Below are positions 11,247 to 19,613 of a stretch of DNA of 64,000 nucleotides, piece by piece. A program made the translations under genes and the position numbers. How positions within the stretch are numbered: position 1 is the first letter of the stretch; each line of letters starts with the position of its first letter. Under the pieces are notes generated by a model. That model saw only the letters and a list, made by a program, of their open reading frames with translations, did no database searches and was not told the DNA's origin. Source of the stretch: Oxalobacter paraformigenes (GTDB lineage: Bacteria; Pseudomonadota; Gammaproteobacteria; Burkholderiales; Burkholderiaceae_D); NCBI RefSeq assembly GCF_000158475.2, contig NZ_KI392030.1, positions 62,001-126,000 on the forward strand, given 5' to 3'.

Positions 11247-12920
11247 ATGGACACCAAAAAACGTACTACGTTATTGCTGATTCTGGCAATATCGCTGTTT
11301 ATGCTTTGGGATAACTGGCAGGTATATCGTGGCGGAACGTCTCTGATTTTCCAGCATGAAGCGAAAAAAACGGATTCCAATGTGGCCTTGCCTGAAGTGC
11401 CGGTGGATACGGCAGTCGTGCCAGGGGAAGCAGGTACACCGGCTACGCCAGTTGCTGAGGTGATGAAAGAGGCGCCTAAAAAACAGGCGGAACTGGTTAC
11501 AGTAACAACGGATGTTCTCAAGGTACAGATCAATTCCGAAGGCGGCGTCTTCCAGAATCTGGAATTGCTGAAGTATCCCGACAATGTCGATCCTGAAAAA
11601 GACATGATTCTTTTCGAATCGGTACCGCCCCGGATCTATTTGGCGCAAACGGGACTGACGGGAGGGGTATATCCAAATCATGCCACCCGTTTCACTGTTC
11701 ATCCCGGCGAACGTTCGCTGGCAGATGGAAAGGATGAAGTCAAACTGGTCATGGATGCCGAGCGGGACGGCGTTCGTCTGACCAAGACTTATACATTCAA
11801 ACGGGGTAGTTACGTCGTCGATGTCGACCAGAAAGTGACGAATCTGACTAACGAACCAATTGACGCCTCACTCTATTTGCAGTTGTTGAGAGACAGCAGC
11901 AGGCCGGAAGGGCAGTCGCGTTTTATCAGTACGTTTACCGGACCTGCCGTTTATACGCAGGCGGACAAATTCCAGAAGTTGAAGTTTGACGATATTACCG
12001 AGACAAAAGGGGCCGATCATGCTACCAAGGCCGATAACGGCTGGATTGCGATAGTCCAGCATTATTTCGTTTCTGCTTTTATTCCAAAGGACAAGGTCGA
12101 GCGCGAAAACTATACCAAGAAAGTAGGCGAAGACCTTTATGCTATCGGTACGGTTATTCCACTGGGTACAATCGCTCCGAAAGCTTCTGCCAGTAACGAT
12201 TCAAGGCTTTATGCCGGTCCACAGGAATCCATTATTCTCGAGCAGACGGCGCCAGGTCTCGAATTGGTCAAGGATTACGGCTGGTTGACGATTATCGCCA
12301 AACCGATTTTCTGGCTGATGACTCACATCCATAAAGAAGTGGGGAATTGGGGATGGACGATTATTCTCCTGACCTGTCTTATCAAACTCGTTTTCTTGCC
12401 CCTGTCGGCCGCCAGTTACAAGAGTATGGCAAGAATGAAGCAGTTTACCCCAAGAATTCAGGAATTGCGGGACAGATACAAGGATGACAAGCAGCGCATG
12501 AATCAGGAGCTGATGGCGCTCTACAAGGCCGAAAAGATCAATCCTTTGGGAGGATGTTTGCCGGTTGTCGTTCAGATTCCTGTATTTATTTCCCTGTACT
12601 GGGTACTTCTGGCCAGTGTGGAAATCCGGAATGCTCCGTGGCTGGGATGGATCCAGAATCTGGCTGCGCCCGATCCGTTTTATATTCTTCCGATCATCAT
12701 GGCCGGTTCCATGTTCATCCAGCAAAAGATGAGCCCGCCTCCTCCAGATCCCCTGCAGGCAAAACTGATGATGTTTTTACCAATTGTTTTTTCGATCACA
12801 TTTTTCTTCTTCCCGTCCGGGTTGGTGCTGTACTGGGTCGTCAATAACTTGCTGTCGATAGCCCAGCAGTATTGGATCAACAAACGATATGGCAATCTGC
12901 CAGTCAAAAAAACGACTTGA
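11247..12920 (+). CDS. yidC: Membrane protein insertase YidC
   Basis: A 557-residue inner-membrane insertase that works with SecYEG or alone. TM1 is at the N-terminus (TTLLLILAISLFMLWDNW), followed by a low-complexity Pro/Val/Ala linker. The large periplasmic beta domain spans about residues 85-335. The C-terminal conserved core carries GNWGWTIILLTCLIKLVFLP, NPLGGCLPVVVQIPVF and a final TM pair. The length is normal for a Gram-negative. It closes the operon and is followed by a strong terminator. Confidence 0.96.
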   Translation: MDTKKRTTLLLILAISLFMLWDNWQVYRGGTSLIFQHEAKKTDSNVALPEVPVDTAVVPGEAGTPATPVAEVMKEAPKKQAELVTVTTDVLKVQINSEGGVFQNLELLKYPDNVDPEKDMILFESVPPRIYLAQTGLTGGVYPNHATRFTVHPGERSLADGKDEVKLVMDAERDGVRLTKTYTFKRGSYVVDVDQKVTNLTNEPIDASLYLQLLRDSSRPEGQSRFISTFTGPAVYTQADKFQKLKFDDITETKGADHATKADNGWIAIVQHYFVSAFIPKDKVERENYTKKVGEDLYAIGTVIPLGTIAPKASASNDSRLYAGPQESIILEQTAPGLELVKDYGWLTIIAKPIFWLMTHIHKEVGNWGWTIILLTCLIKLVFLPLSAASYKSMARMKQFTPRIQELRDRYKDDKQRMNQELMALYKAEKINPLGGCLPVVVQIPVFISLYWVLLASVEIRNAPWLGWIQNLAAPDPFYILPIIMAGSMFIQQKMSPPPPDPLQAKLMMFLPIVFSITFFFFPSGLVLYWVVNNLLSIAQQYWINKRYGNLPVKKTT

Positions 12921-12935
12921 AGAGTGGCGTTTTCC

Positions 12936-12966
12936 AAAAAAGCCCGTGCATGCATGGGCTTTTTTA
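12936..12966 (+). terminator. Terminator after yidC
   Basis: AAAAAAGCCCGTGCA pairs with TGCATGGGCTTTTTT, ending in a T-run, 16 bp after the yidC stop. Confidence 0.85.
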
Positions 12967-12989
12967 TGGGAAATTTTTGAAATAGACAA

Positions 12990-13706
12990 ATGATGATTTG
13001 GCTGTTTTATCTGGACAATACGCGTCATAATGCTTTGCTGGCTATATTTCTGAAAATCAGCGCGGATGTGACGGTTCATATTGCCAGCCCGCTGGACGAA
13101 CCGGCGTGTCTCCTTTCTGATGATGCAGCCAGTCAGCTGAGAATGGAATACTCGACACGTTTCGATGCGACTCTGCCGTGGATCAGCCAGATTTGCAACT
13201 GGAAAGCAAAAGATTTCGTGTATGCGGTACGCCGGTTTGACAGTCTGGCATCACTTGTCAATTCGGAAAAAGAATTGCCTGTCTTATTGCAAAGCTTGCC
13301 CGGCAGAAAAGTTCTTTTGACGAATTCAGTTTCCTGTTATTCGGAAGAGATAGTGAAGCTGCCGGGGTGGTATCGTTTTTTCGATGCCCATATTGTCATG
13401 GAGTCGATGCGGGTGTTCGGCAGGTTCGAGCCGAAACCATCCGGAAAATTTTCCCGAAACTGCCGGCCATGCTGAAGTCAAGGCCTGCGGATTGTATTTT
13501 GTGGAGACAATGTCCGTATTTTGAGAACAGCTAAAGCCATAGGTATGAAGACGGTACCGGTAACACAATATCTGAATGCGGATCATTATTCCGAATACGC
13601 TTATCCACGTCCTTTCCATAAGAAACAGGTCAGCAGACCTGCTCATGTGGATCTGAAAATTCCTTCCGTTCGTTGTCTCATACGACAGTTAGAACGTTTT
13701 CATTAA
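12990..13706 (+). pseudogene. Decayed pyrimidine 5'-nucleotidase-like HAD hydrolase
   Basis: Two reading frames add up to one broken HAD-family gene. The first (12990-13475) starts MMIWLFYLDNTRHNALLAIF, where intact relatives have a DLDNTLHNA-type motif. The nucleophilic Asp of motif I is Tyr here. The second (about 13490-13706) resumes with RILRTAKAIGMKT and ends HVDLKIPSVRCLIRQLERF, the usual C-terminus, after one or more frameshifts near 13430-13520. The loss of the catalytic residue and the frame breaks both argue for a pseudogene. slmA starts 23 bp downstream. Confidence 0.75.
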
Positions 13707-13729
13707 TTCTTTATGCATATCGTCAATTT

Positions 13730-14305
13730 ATGGGTACCATCAAATCCGGAGAAAGAAAACTGCAGATATTACAGGCACTGGCGCAGATGCTTGAGGAGCC
13801 GCATGGGGAAAAAATAACGACAGCGGCGCTCGCGCGGCGTCTTGCCATATCCGAAGCTGCCTTGTACCGGCATTTCGCCAGCAAGGCCCAGATGTTCGAA
13901 GGACTGATCGAATTTATTGAAACAAGCGTATTCGGCGTTATCAATCAGATTACTGAAAGGGAAGAAAGCGGGTTACTGCAGGCACAGTCTGTATCCATGT
14001 TGCTTTTGAATTTTGCCGAACGAAATCCTGGAATGACCCGGGTGATGATCGGAGATGCGCTGGTCAACGAAGACAGCCGTTTGCAGTTACGGATGAACCA
14101 GTTTTTCGACCGGATCGAATTGACTCTCAGGCAGTGCCTGCGTGTGGCGATTTCTCAGGGGCGCGCCCCGGAAGAAATGGCGACTGTGAGAAGCAATCTG
14201 ATAATGAGTTACCTTATTGGCAAGTTATTCCGTTTCGTAAAAACGCAATTTCGGGAAAAGCCGACGAATAACATGCCAGAACAAATCAGTTTCATGCTTT
14301 CCTGA
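13730..14305 (+). CDS. slmA: Nucleoid occlusion factor SlmA (TetR family)
   Basis: A 191-residue TetR-fold protein. The N-terminal helix-turn-helix reads ITTAALARRLAISEAALYRHFASKAQMFEGLIEF, and a ligand/FtsZ-interaction domain follows. SlmA binds chromosomal sites and blocks Z-ring assembly over the nucleoid. Start 13730 (MGTIKSGERKLQILQ) is chosen because upstream residues read from a TTG at 13673 overlap the pseudogene and do not look conserved. No good ribosome site is seen. No terminator is seen right after it. Confidence 0.82.
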   Translation: MGTIKSGERKLQILQALAQMLEEPHGEKITTAALARRLAISEAALYRHFASKAQMFEGLIEFIETSVFGVINQITEREESGLLQAQSVSMLLLNFAERNPGMTRVMIGDALVNEDSRLQLRMNQFFDRIELTLRQCLRVAISQGRAPEEMATVRSNLIMSYLIGKLFRFVKTQFREKPTNNMPEQISFMLS

Positions 14306-15240
14306 TTTTATGAAGCCGGGCATTGTTTCAAGTGAAGGTGCCATGCGCAGCATTTTTACCGGAAGCGTCGTTTTCCGTTCGGTCGAGGAAGAACACTTTA
14401 AAAGAGGCTTGGCGAGATTAGGCTGCGCCCCGCTATCGGGATGAGATTCGATACGGTATGTTTTCATTCCGGGGATTTGTTCCGGTTCTATCCTTTAAAA
14501 AACCGCTTTGCCCATCATTTTGAGCAGCCGATAAAGAAAATGGCAGAGAATGAGATTGCCAATTGAATAAGACGCCTGAATTTCAGTCTCGCTGTTGTCT
14601 GGCAAGCCTCTGTTATCCTGCATATTGCGAGTGTTCTGCTGCTATCGTCGGAAGACTGTGAGTTTTTCATCCGTTCCAGTTGTCGGGGCGCTGGCTTATT
14701 GTGGCTGTGATGGTTGGGCGAGTCTTCAGCATTCGTTATGAGAAGTACGGCCCATTGGGTATTTATGCCTGCTCCTGTTGATTCTTTTCGCTGTTGGGAT
14801 ACAAAACCTGTTATTTGTCCGCTTGTCTTGTTTTGTTTTTCCTTGAAACAGGGTTGCTCGCCGGTATGGAAGACTTGTATGTCTCGCTGACACGCGGAAC
14901 GACAGAAACAGCTGCGAGCCAATGTATTCGGGAGCCTGAATGCCATTGACCGGTCGTGCAGTAAAACAATGGGAGTCATGCGTTTGAAAACGATGGCTTG
15001 TCTTGAGATGAGTTTGGCCGGATCATCTTATTCTGTGTCGGCGTAGTAGCGTCTTCAATGGCAACAATGGTCGGGTGCATTAAAATGGCGTTTCCATATC
15101 AGAGGGTTTAAAAATTTTCCTTTTATTCGTGATCAGGTCTTTACCTGGCAATTGAGGTCGTGTCGTTTTTTTGCAGAGCCGATGGTAAATGCTGAGTCTG
15201 AATGATTTTTCTTAAATTTTTCATGAAAAATTCTCCTAAA
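14306..15240. other. Gene-poor stretch between slmA and coaE
   Basis: About 0.93 kb without a gene I can support. An open frame of 44 codons begins at 14310 and a 154-codon minus-strand frame covers 14515-14979. Neither has family-like motifs, a ribosome site or a typical composition. It may be a decayed locus; in many Burkholderiales type IV pilus genes (pilB-pilC-pilD) precede coaE, but I cannot identify remnants. Confidence 0.5.
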
Positions 15241-15861
15241 ATGAATTACACAGATTTTTCGATCGGTTTAACCGGAGGAATCGGAAGTGGTAAAACACTG
15301 GTTGCCAATATTTTTGCCGGTTTGGGTGCGTCTGTCGTTGACGCGGATGAAGTCGCCAGAAGCCTGACTGCGCCGGGTGGGGAAGGAATAGAACCCATCA
15401 GGGAGCGGTTTGGACCGGAGTTCATTGGGCAGGATGGCGCCATGAATCGCGCAATGATGAGAGAACATGTTTTTTCCAATGCGAACGAGCGCCTGAAACT
15501 GGAAGCGATACTTCATCCCTTGATCAGGGATGTTTCGTTTCGTCTGGCTGAAGAAGCGAAAGGTGACTATGTCATTTTCGTCAATCCGTTGCTGGTCGAA
15601 TTGCCGATATGGCGGGGTATGGGTACACGAGTACTAGTCGTTGATTGTCCTGAAGAATTGCAGGTTTCCCGTGTAATGAAACGGAGCAATATGACAGCGG
15701 AACAGGTCAGGGCCATTATGGCCACGCAGGCCACCCGCGAAAAACGGCTTGCCATGGCGGATGACGTAATCGAGAACAACAGAAGTATTGGAGATACAAG
15801 CCGGGAAGTTGAACATTTACACGCCATATATAAAAAAATGGCCCAAAATGCTTTTTTATGA
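15241..15861 (+). CDS. coaE: Dephospho-CoA kinase
   Basis: A 206-residue P-loop kinase that phosphorylates dephospho-CoA in the last step of CoA synthesis. Walker A is GLTGGIGSGKT near the N-terminus. VVDADEVAR, HPLIR, VNPLLVE and QATREKRLAMADDVI-N follow in family order. The start at 15241 (MNYTDFSIGLTGG) aligns with other CoaE proteins; in-frame upstream starts at 15202 and 15223 would add a non-conserved basic tail. It is followed by zapD and yacG, the standard neighbours. Confidence 0.94.
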   Translation: MNYTDFSIGLTGGIGSGKTLVANIFAGLGASVVDADEVARSLTAPGGEGIEPIRERFGPEFIGQDGAMNRAMMREHVFSNANERLKLEAILHPLIRDVSFRLAEEAKGDYVIFVNPLLVELPIWRGMGTRVLVVDCPEELQVSRVMKRSNMTAEQVRAIMATQATREKRLAMADDVIENNRSIGDTSREVEHLHAIYKKMAQNAFL

Positions 15862-15939
15862 GCTTGTCCGGTTTGTCTTTTTTTTACTGTTCGTTCAGAA
15901 TCTGTAATGATGGGAATATCGAATTGAAAGAGGCTTACA

Positions 15940-16689
15940 TTGATAATTTACGAATACCCTTTCAACGAACGTATCCGCACCTTGTTGCGGCTTGAAGATT
16001 TGCATGAAAGATATGCTTTCTTTCTGCAGCAGGGGCATGCCTTGCAGCATCATGTCGCCTTGACCACCATTTTCGAAATGCTGGAAGTGGCCAGCCGTTC
16101 GGATCTCAAATCGGATCTTTTGCAGGAACTGGAGCGTCAGAAACAGATTCTGGCGGGCTACCAATCACATCCAAACATCCAGAGAAATGTTCTCGACGAG
16201 GTATTGCGCGAGATCGACAAAGTCAGCTCGGCTTTGGTAAATACGCACGGGAAAACCGGCCAGAGTATTCGGGAAAACGAGTGGCTGATGAGCGTTCGCG
16301 GCAGAACCATCATTCCGGGAGGTGCCTGCGAATTCGATTTGCCTTCTTATTATGCCTGGCAGCATCGTTCTAGCGACGAACGCAGAAAAGACATCGCCGA
16401 ATGGTTTTCTCCCATGCAATCGCTGATCAATGCGGTCGGACTGCTGTTGCGGCTTCTTCGGGCTTCGGGCATGCAGTTTAAAATAATCGCGCATTCCGGC
16501 AGCTACCAGCAAATGCTGCAAGGTAAAGTGCACCAGATGCTTCGCTTGCGCATTGATTCGAGGTGTGGCGCCATTCCTGAGGCTTCGGCCAACAAGTACA
16601 TGCTCTGGATCCGATTTACCAAACAGGACGGCACCATAAAACCGATACCGTTTGAAGAAGACATACCTTGTGAATTGACTCTCTGTTGA
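15940..16689 (+). CDS. zapD: Cell division protein ZapD
   Basis: A 249-residue protein that crosslinks FtsZ filaments. The opening reads [20 protein letters not shown], the family signature, and the start codon is TTG with a GAAAGAGG ribosome site just upstream. The all-helical N-terminal half and the beta C-terminal half with conserved [17 protein letters not shown] are typical. It sits between coaE and yacG as in other Proteobacteria. Confidence 0.94.
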   Translation: MIIYEYPFNERIRTLLRLEDLHERYAFFLQQGHALQHHVALTTIFEMLEVASRSDLKSDLLQELERQKQILAGYQSHPNIQRNVLDEVLREIDKVSSALVNTHGKTGQSIRENEWLMSVRGRTIIPGGACEFDLPSYYAWQHRSSDERRKDIAEWFSPMQSLINAVGLLLRLLRASGMQFKIIAHSGSYQQMLQGKVHQMLRLRIDSRCGAIPEASANKYMLWIRFTKQDGTIKPIPFEEDIPCELTLC

Positions 16690-16691
16690 AA

Positions 16692-16880
16692 ATGGTAACG
16701 ATCGTAAAATGTCCGATGTGCGGCAAAGATGTGGAATGGAAAGAATCCAATCTGTATCGTCCGTTTTGTTCGGAACGGTGCAAACAAATCGACCTTGGCG
16801 CATGGGCGGAAGAAAAATACAAAGTGCCTGCCGCCAATGATGAAGAAAACGGAGATGACGATTCCGCTGAAAGGCAGTGA
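16692..16880 (+). CDS. yacG: DNA gyrase inhibitor YacG (zinc-binding)
   Basis: A 62-residue zinc protein with the four ligands in CPMCGK and FCSERCK, and a tail rich in acidic residues. YacG binds GyrB and inhibits gyrase. The ATG at 16692 is preferred over a TTG at 16686 that overlaps the zapD stop. Confidence 0.93.
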   Translation: MVTIVKCPMCGKDVEWKESNLYRPFCSERCKQIDLGAWAEEKYKVPAANDEENGDDDSAERQ

Positions 16881-16900
16881 ATTTCATTCCAGGAATAAAT

Positions 16901-16917
16901 TTGACTTGATAAGTCAA
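16901..16917. promoter_or_regulatory. 17 bp palindrome in the trp promoter region
   Basis: TTGACTT-GAT-AAGTCAA is a perfect inverted repeat with 7 bp arms, 24 bp before the Trp leader peptide. Its left arm starts with TTGACT, a plausible -35 hexamer, with a weak -10 candidate TAAGCA 17 bp downstream. An operator covering the -35 box is an inference; the binding protein is unknown. Confidence 0.45.
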
Positions 16918-16941
16918 AATACTTAAGCAATAATCTGCACC

Positions 16942-17013
16942 ATGTGCAAAAGTAATCATTCAGCAGTTATTCTCCTCACCCTCCACTGGCGTTGGCGCAA
17001 GCCAAGAGCCTGA
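16942..17013 (+). CDS. trpL: trp operon leader peptide
   Basis: A 23-codon ORF starting ATG TGC AAA and ending HWRWRKPRA then TGA. Two Trp codons separated by one Arg codon lie in the second half, as in transcription-attenuation leaders of trp operons. It is placed between the putative promoter at 16901 and trpG at 17140. A stalled ribosome at the Trp codons would be expected to change downstream RNA pairing. This is a call from position and codon content, not from a database match. Confidence 0.72.
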   Translation: MCKSNHSAVILLTLHWRWRKPRA

Positions 17014-17088
17014 TATCCCCTTTATGCGCTTTCCGTGCGCGCGACGTTCCGTTACAACGGCCTCTGAAATGCTTTTTTGCCGTTATTG

Positions 17089-17114
17089 ACAAAAGCACGA
17101 ATGTTTTGTTTTTC
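17089..17114 (+). terminator. Possible attenuator hairpin upstream of trpG
   Basis: ACAAAA pairs with TTTTGT, with a further CA/TG pair past a bulged G and a CGAA loop, followed by five T. It is AT-rich and weak. An alternative pairing AACGGC (17056) with GCCGTT (17079) lies just upstream and could be part of the switch. Confidence 0.4.
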
Positions 17115-17139
17115 CCGAATAAACACAAGGGTGACTGCC

Positions 17140-17703
17140 ATGTTGCTGATGATTGACAATTACGATTCGTTTACTTACAACCTGGTCCAGTATTTTGGTG
17201 AACTGGGTACGGATGTCGAGACTTATCGTAACGATGAAATTTCTATTGATCGGATCGAAAAACTGAATCCGGATCAGATCTGTATCTCTCCCGGTCCCAG
17301 AACGCCTTATGAAGCAGGCATATCGCTGGAAGTGCTTAAACATTTTGCCGGTAAAAAACCGATTTTCGGCGTTTGTCTTGGACACCAGTCCATTGGCGCG
17401 GCGTTTGGCGGGAAAATTGTCCGGGCAAAACAGGTCATGCATGGCAAGACTTCGCCTGTTTTTCACACTGACAAAGGGGTTTTCCGGGGATTGCCCAATC
17501 CGTTTATTGTTACCCGCTATCATTCTCTGGCGATCGAAAGAGAAAGTCTGCCGGCTTGTCTCGAAATAACGGCATGGACGGAAGATGGAGAAATCATGGG
17601 GGTTCGTCACAAACAGTACGCCATTGAAGGCGTCCAGTTTCATCCTGAATCCATCCTTTCCGAAAGAGGCCATACTTTACTCAAAAATTTCATCGGAGAC
17701 TGA
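17140..17703 (+). CDS. trpG: Anthranilate synthase glutamine amidotransferase component
   Basis: A 187-residue class I glutamine amidotransferase that supplies ammonia to Trp[20 protein letters not shown] opens the protein. The catalytic Cys is in [10 protein letters not shown] and the His/Glu pair in QFHPES. The ATG at 17140 has an AAGGGTG ribosome site and begins the conserved domain directly; a longer frame from 17077 is not conserved. It heads trpGDC, and trpE is not adjacent. A shared role as PabA in folate synthesis is possible. Confidence 0.94.
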   Translation: MLLMIDNYDSFTYNLVQYFGELGTDVETYRNDEISIDRIEKLNPDQICISPGPRTPYEAGISLEVLKHFAGKKPIFGVCLGHQSIGAAFGGKIVRAKQVMHGKTSPVFHTDKGVFRGLPNPFIVTRYHSLAIERESLPACLEITAWTEDGEIMGVRHKQYAIEGVQFHPESILSERGHTLLKNFIGD

Positions 17704-17705
17704 TC

Positions 17706-18740
17706 ATGACATCCATTTCGCCTCAGGAAGCGCTTTTAAGATGTATTGAACATCGCGAGATTTTTCATGATGAAATGCTGTCCCTGTTCCGGAGCATCAT
17801 GAGTGGAGAAATGTCGCCTTTGATGATCGCCGCGCTCACAATCGGCCTGCGTGTGAAAAAGGAAACGGTTGGGGAAATCGCGGCTGCCGCCGAAGTCATG
17901 CGGGAATTCTCCCTGAAGGTCAAAGTGCAGCATCCGGAGAATCTTCTCGATATTGTCGGAACGGGCGGAGACGGAGCCCATACTTTCAACATTTCGACCG
18001 CTTCCATGTTTGTGGCCGCAGCGTGTGGCGCACAGGTAGCCAAGCACGGAAGCCGCAGTGTTTCTTCTTCTTCGGGAAGCGCCGATTTGCTGGAAGCGCT
18101 GAACGTCAATATCAACCTGTCTCCTGAACAGATTGCCCGCTCCATTGAAGAAGTCGGTATCGGGTTCATGTATGCTCCCAATCACCATTCCGCCATGAAG
18201 CATGCCAAGGCCGTTCGCGAAGAACTGGGGGTGCGGACGGTTTTCAACATTCTTGGGCCACTGACAAATCCTGCCTATGCCGACAACATGATGATGGGGG
18301 TTTTTCATCCCGATCTTGTCGGTATTCAGGTTCGCGTGTTGCAGAAGATGGGGCTGAAAAGGGCATTGGTCGTCTGGGGCAGGGACAATCTGGATGAAGT
18401 GTCGCTGGGCGCCAGTACGCTGGTAGGCGAATTGTCTGACGGAAAAGTCCGCGAGTATGATATTCATCCTGAAGACTTCGGCATCAGGATGTATGCCAGC
18501 CGCAATTTTCAGGTTGCCAATGCGGAAGAATCCAGGAAAATCGTTCTGGATACCCTGAATAACAAACCGACACCGGCGGCCGATATCATTGCCTTGAATG
18601 CCGGTGCCGCATTGTATGCGGCGGGAAAGGCCCGATCGATTGCGGACGGTCTGGCACAGGCGAGGGCAGCCATCGAATCGGGAGCCGCCCGCATGAAGCT
18701 GGACCAGTTCGTCGGCTTTACGCAATCGGTCAACCAATAG
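17706..18740 (+). CDS. trpD: Anthranilate phosphoribosyltransferase
   Basis: A 344-residue enzyme transferring phosphoribose from PRPP to anthranilate. The Gly-rich PRPP site reads [19 protein letters not shown], followed by [21 protein letters not shown] and [11 protein letters not shown], all family hallmarks. It starts 2 bp after the trpG stop, so the two are translationally close. Confidence 0.96.
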   Translation: MTSISPQEALLRCIEHREIFHDEMLSLFRSIMSGEMSPLMIAALTIGLRVKKETVGEIAAAAEVMREFSLKVKVQHPENLLDIVGTGGDGAHTFNISTASMFVAAACGAQVAKHGSRSVSSSSGSADLLEALNVNINLSPEQIARSIEEVGIGFMYAPNHHSAMKHAKAVREELGVRTVFNILGPLTNPAYADNMMMGVFHPDLVGIQVRVLQKMGLKRALVVWGRDNLDEVSLGASTLVGELSDGKVREYDIHPEDFGIRMYASRNFQVANAEESRKIVLDTLNNKPTPAADIIALNAGAALYAAGKARSIADGLAQARAAIESGAARMKLDQFVGFTQSVNQ

Positions 18741-18756
18741 TAAGGGCGAGATCATC

Positions 18757-19557
18757 ATGCACGACATCCTGAACAGAATCCTGTCTGTCAAAAAAAGCGA
18801 AGTCCGGGAAGCAAAACAAAAACTGCCTTTGGCAAGCCTGCAATATCAGGTGGAAAACGATGGCGATATCAAACGGAATCGGCGTCATTTCGAAGGTGCG
18901 CTTCGGGAAAAAATTGCCAAAGGTCGGGCAGGTGTTATTGCGGAAGTGAAAAAAGCATCCCCTTCCAAAGGCGTTATCCGTGAATGGTTTTATCCTGCCG
19001 AAATCGCAAAGAGCTATGAGAATGGCGGAGCAGCGTGTTTGTCAGTACTTACTGACAAACAATTTTTCAAGGGTTCCGCGGCATATCTGATAGAAGCGAG
19101 GCAAGCCTGCTCACTGCCGGTTTTAAGAAAGGATTTCATTATCGATCCCTATCAGGTTTATGAAGCTGCCGCCTGGGGAGCCGACTGCATCTTGCTGATT
19201 GTCGCCGCTCTGGAAGATGGCCAGATGGCGGAGCTCGAAGCATGCGCTTCCGGTCTGGGGATGAACGTTCTGGTTGAAGTCCATAATGAAAAAGAGCTGG
19301 AACGTGCTCTTCGGCTTCAGACGGCGCTTTTGGGCATCAATAACCGCGATTTGAGAACGTTTAAAACGTCCCTTCAAAATACGCTTGATCTGTTGCCCTG
19401 TGTGCCGGAAGGCAAGCTGGTCGTTACCGAGTCCGGAATCCGCCAAAGAAGCGATGTGATCCGGATGAGGAAAGCCGGGGTGAATGCTTTTCTGATCGGC
19501 GAAGCTTTCATGCGTGCAAAGGAACCCGGCGAAGAACTGGCCAAACTGTTTTCCTGA
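18757..19557 (+). CDS. trpC: Indole-3-glycerol-phosphate synthase
   Basis: A 266-residue TIM-barrel enzyme. The catalytic segments are visible in order: [51 protein letters not shown] and FLIGEAFM. It closes the decarboxylating ring of 1-(2-carboxyphenylamino)-deoxyribulose phosphate to indole-glycerol phosphate. It is the last gene of trpGDC; trpF, trpB and trpA are not in the window. Confidence 0.96.
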   Translation: MHDILNRILSVKKSEVREAKQKLPLASLQYQVENDGDIKRNRRHFEGALREKIAKGRAGVIAEVKKASPSKGVIREWFYPAEIAKSYENGGAACLSVLTDKQFFKGSAAYLIEARQACSLPVLRKDFIIDPYQVYEAAAWGADCILLIVAALEDGQMAELEACASGLGMNVLVEVHNEKELERALRLQTALLGINNRDLRTFKTSLQNTLDLLPCVPEGKLVVTESGIRQRSDVIRMRKAGVNAFLIGEAFMRAKEPGEELAKLFS

Positions 19558-19613
19558 CGGTCTCTCTCTTGTAGCACTTTCGCCTCTCATGGAAGAAGAT
19601 GCAAGCTCCCGGT

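Noticed and set aside
14515-14979. A 154-codon minus-strand frame between slmA and coaE
   Set aside because: No recognisable domain, odd composition and no ribosome site; described instead as a gene-poor stretch.
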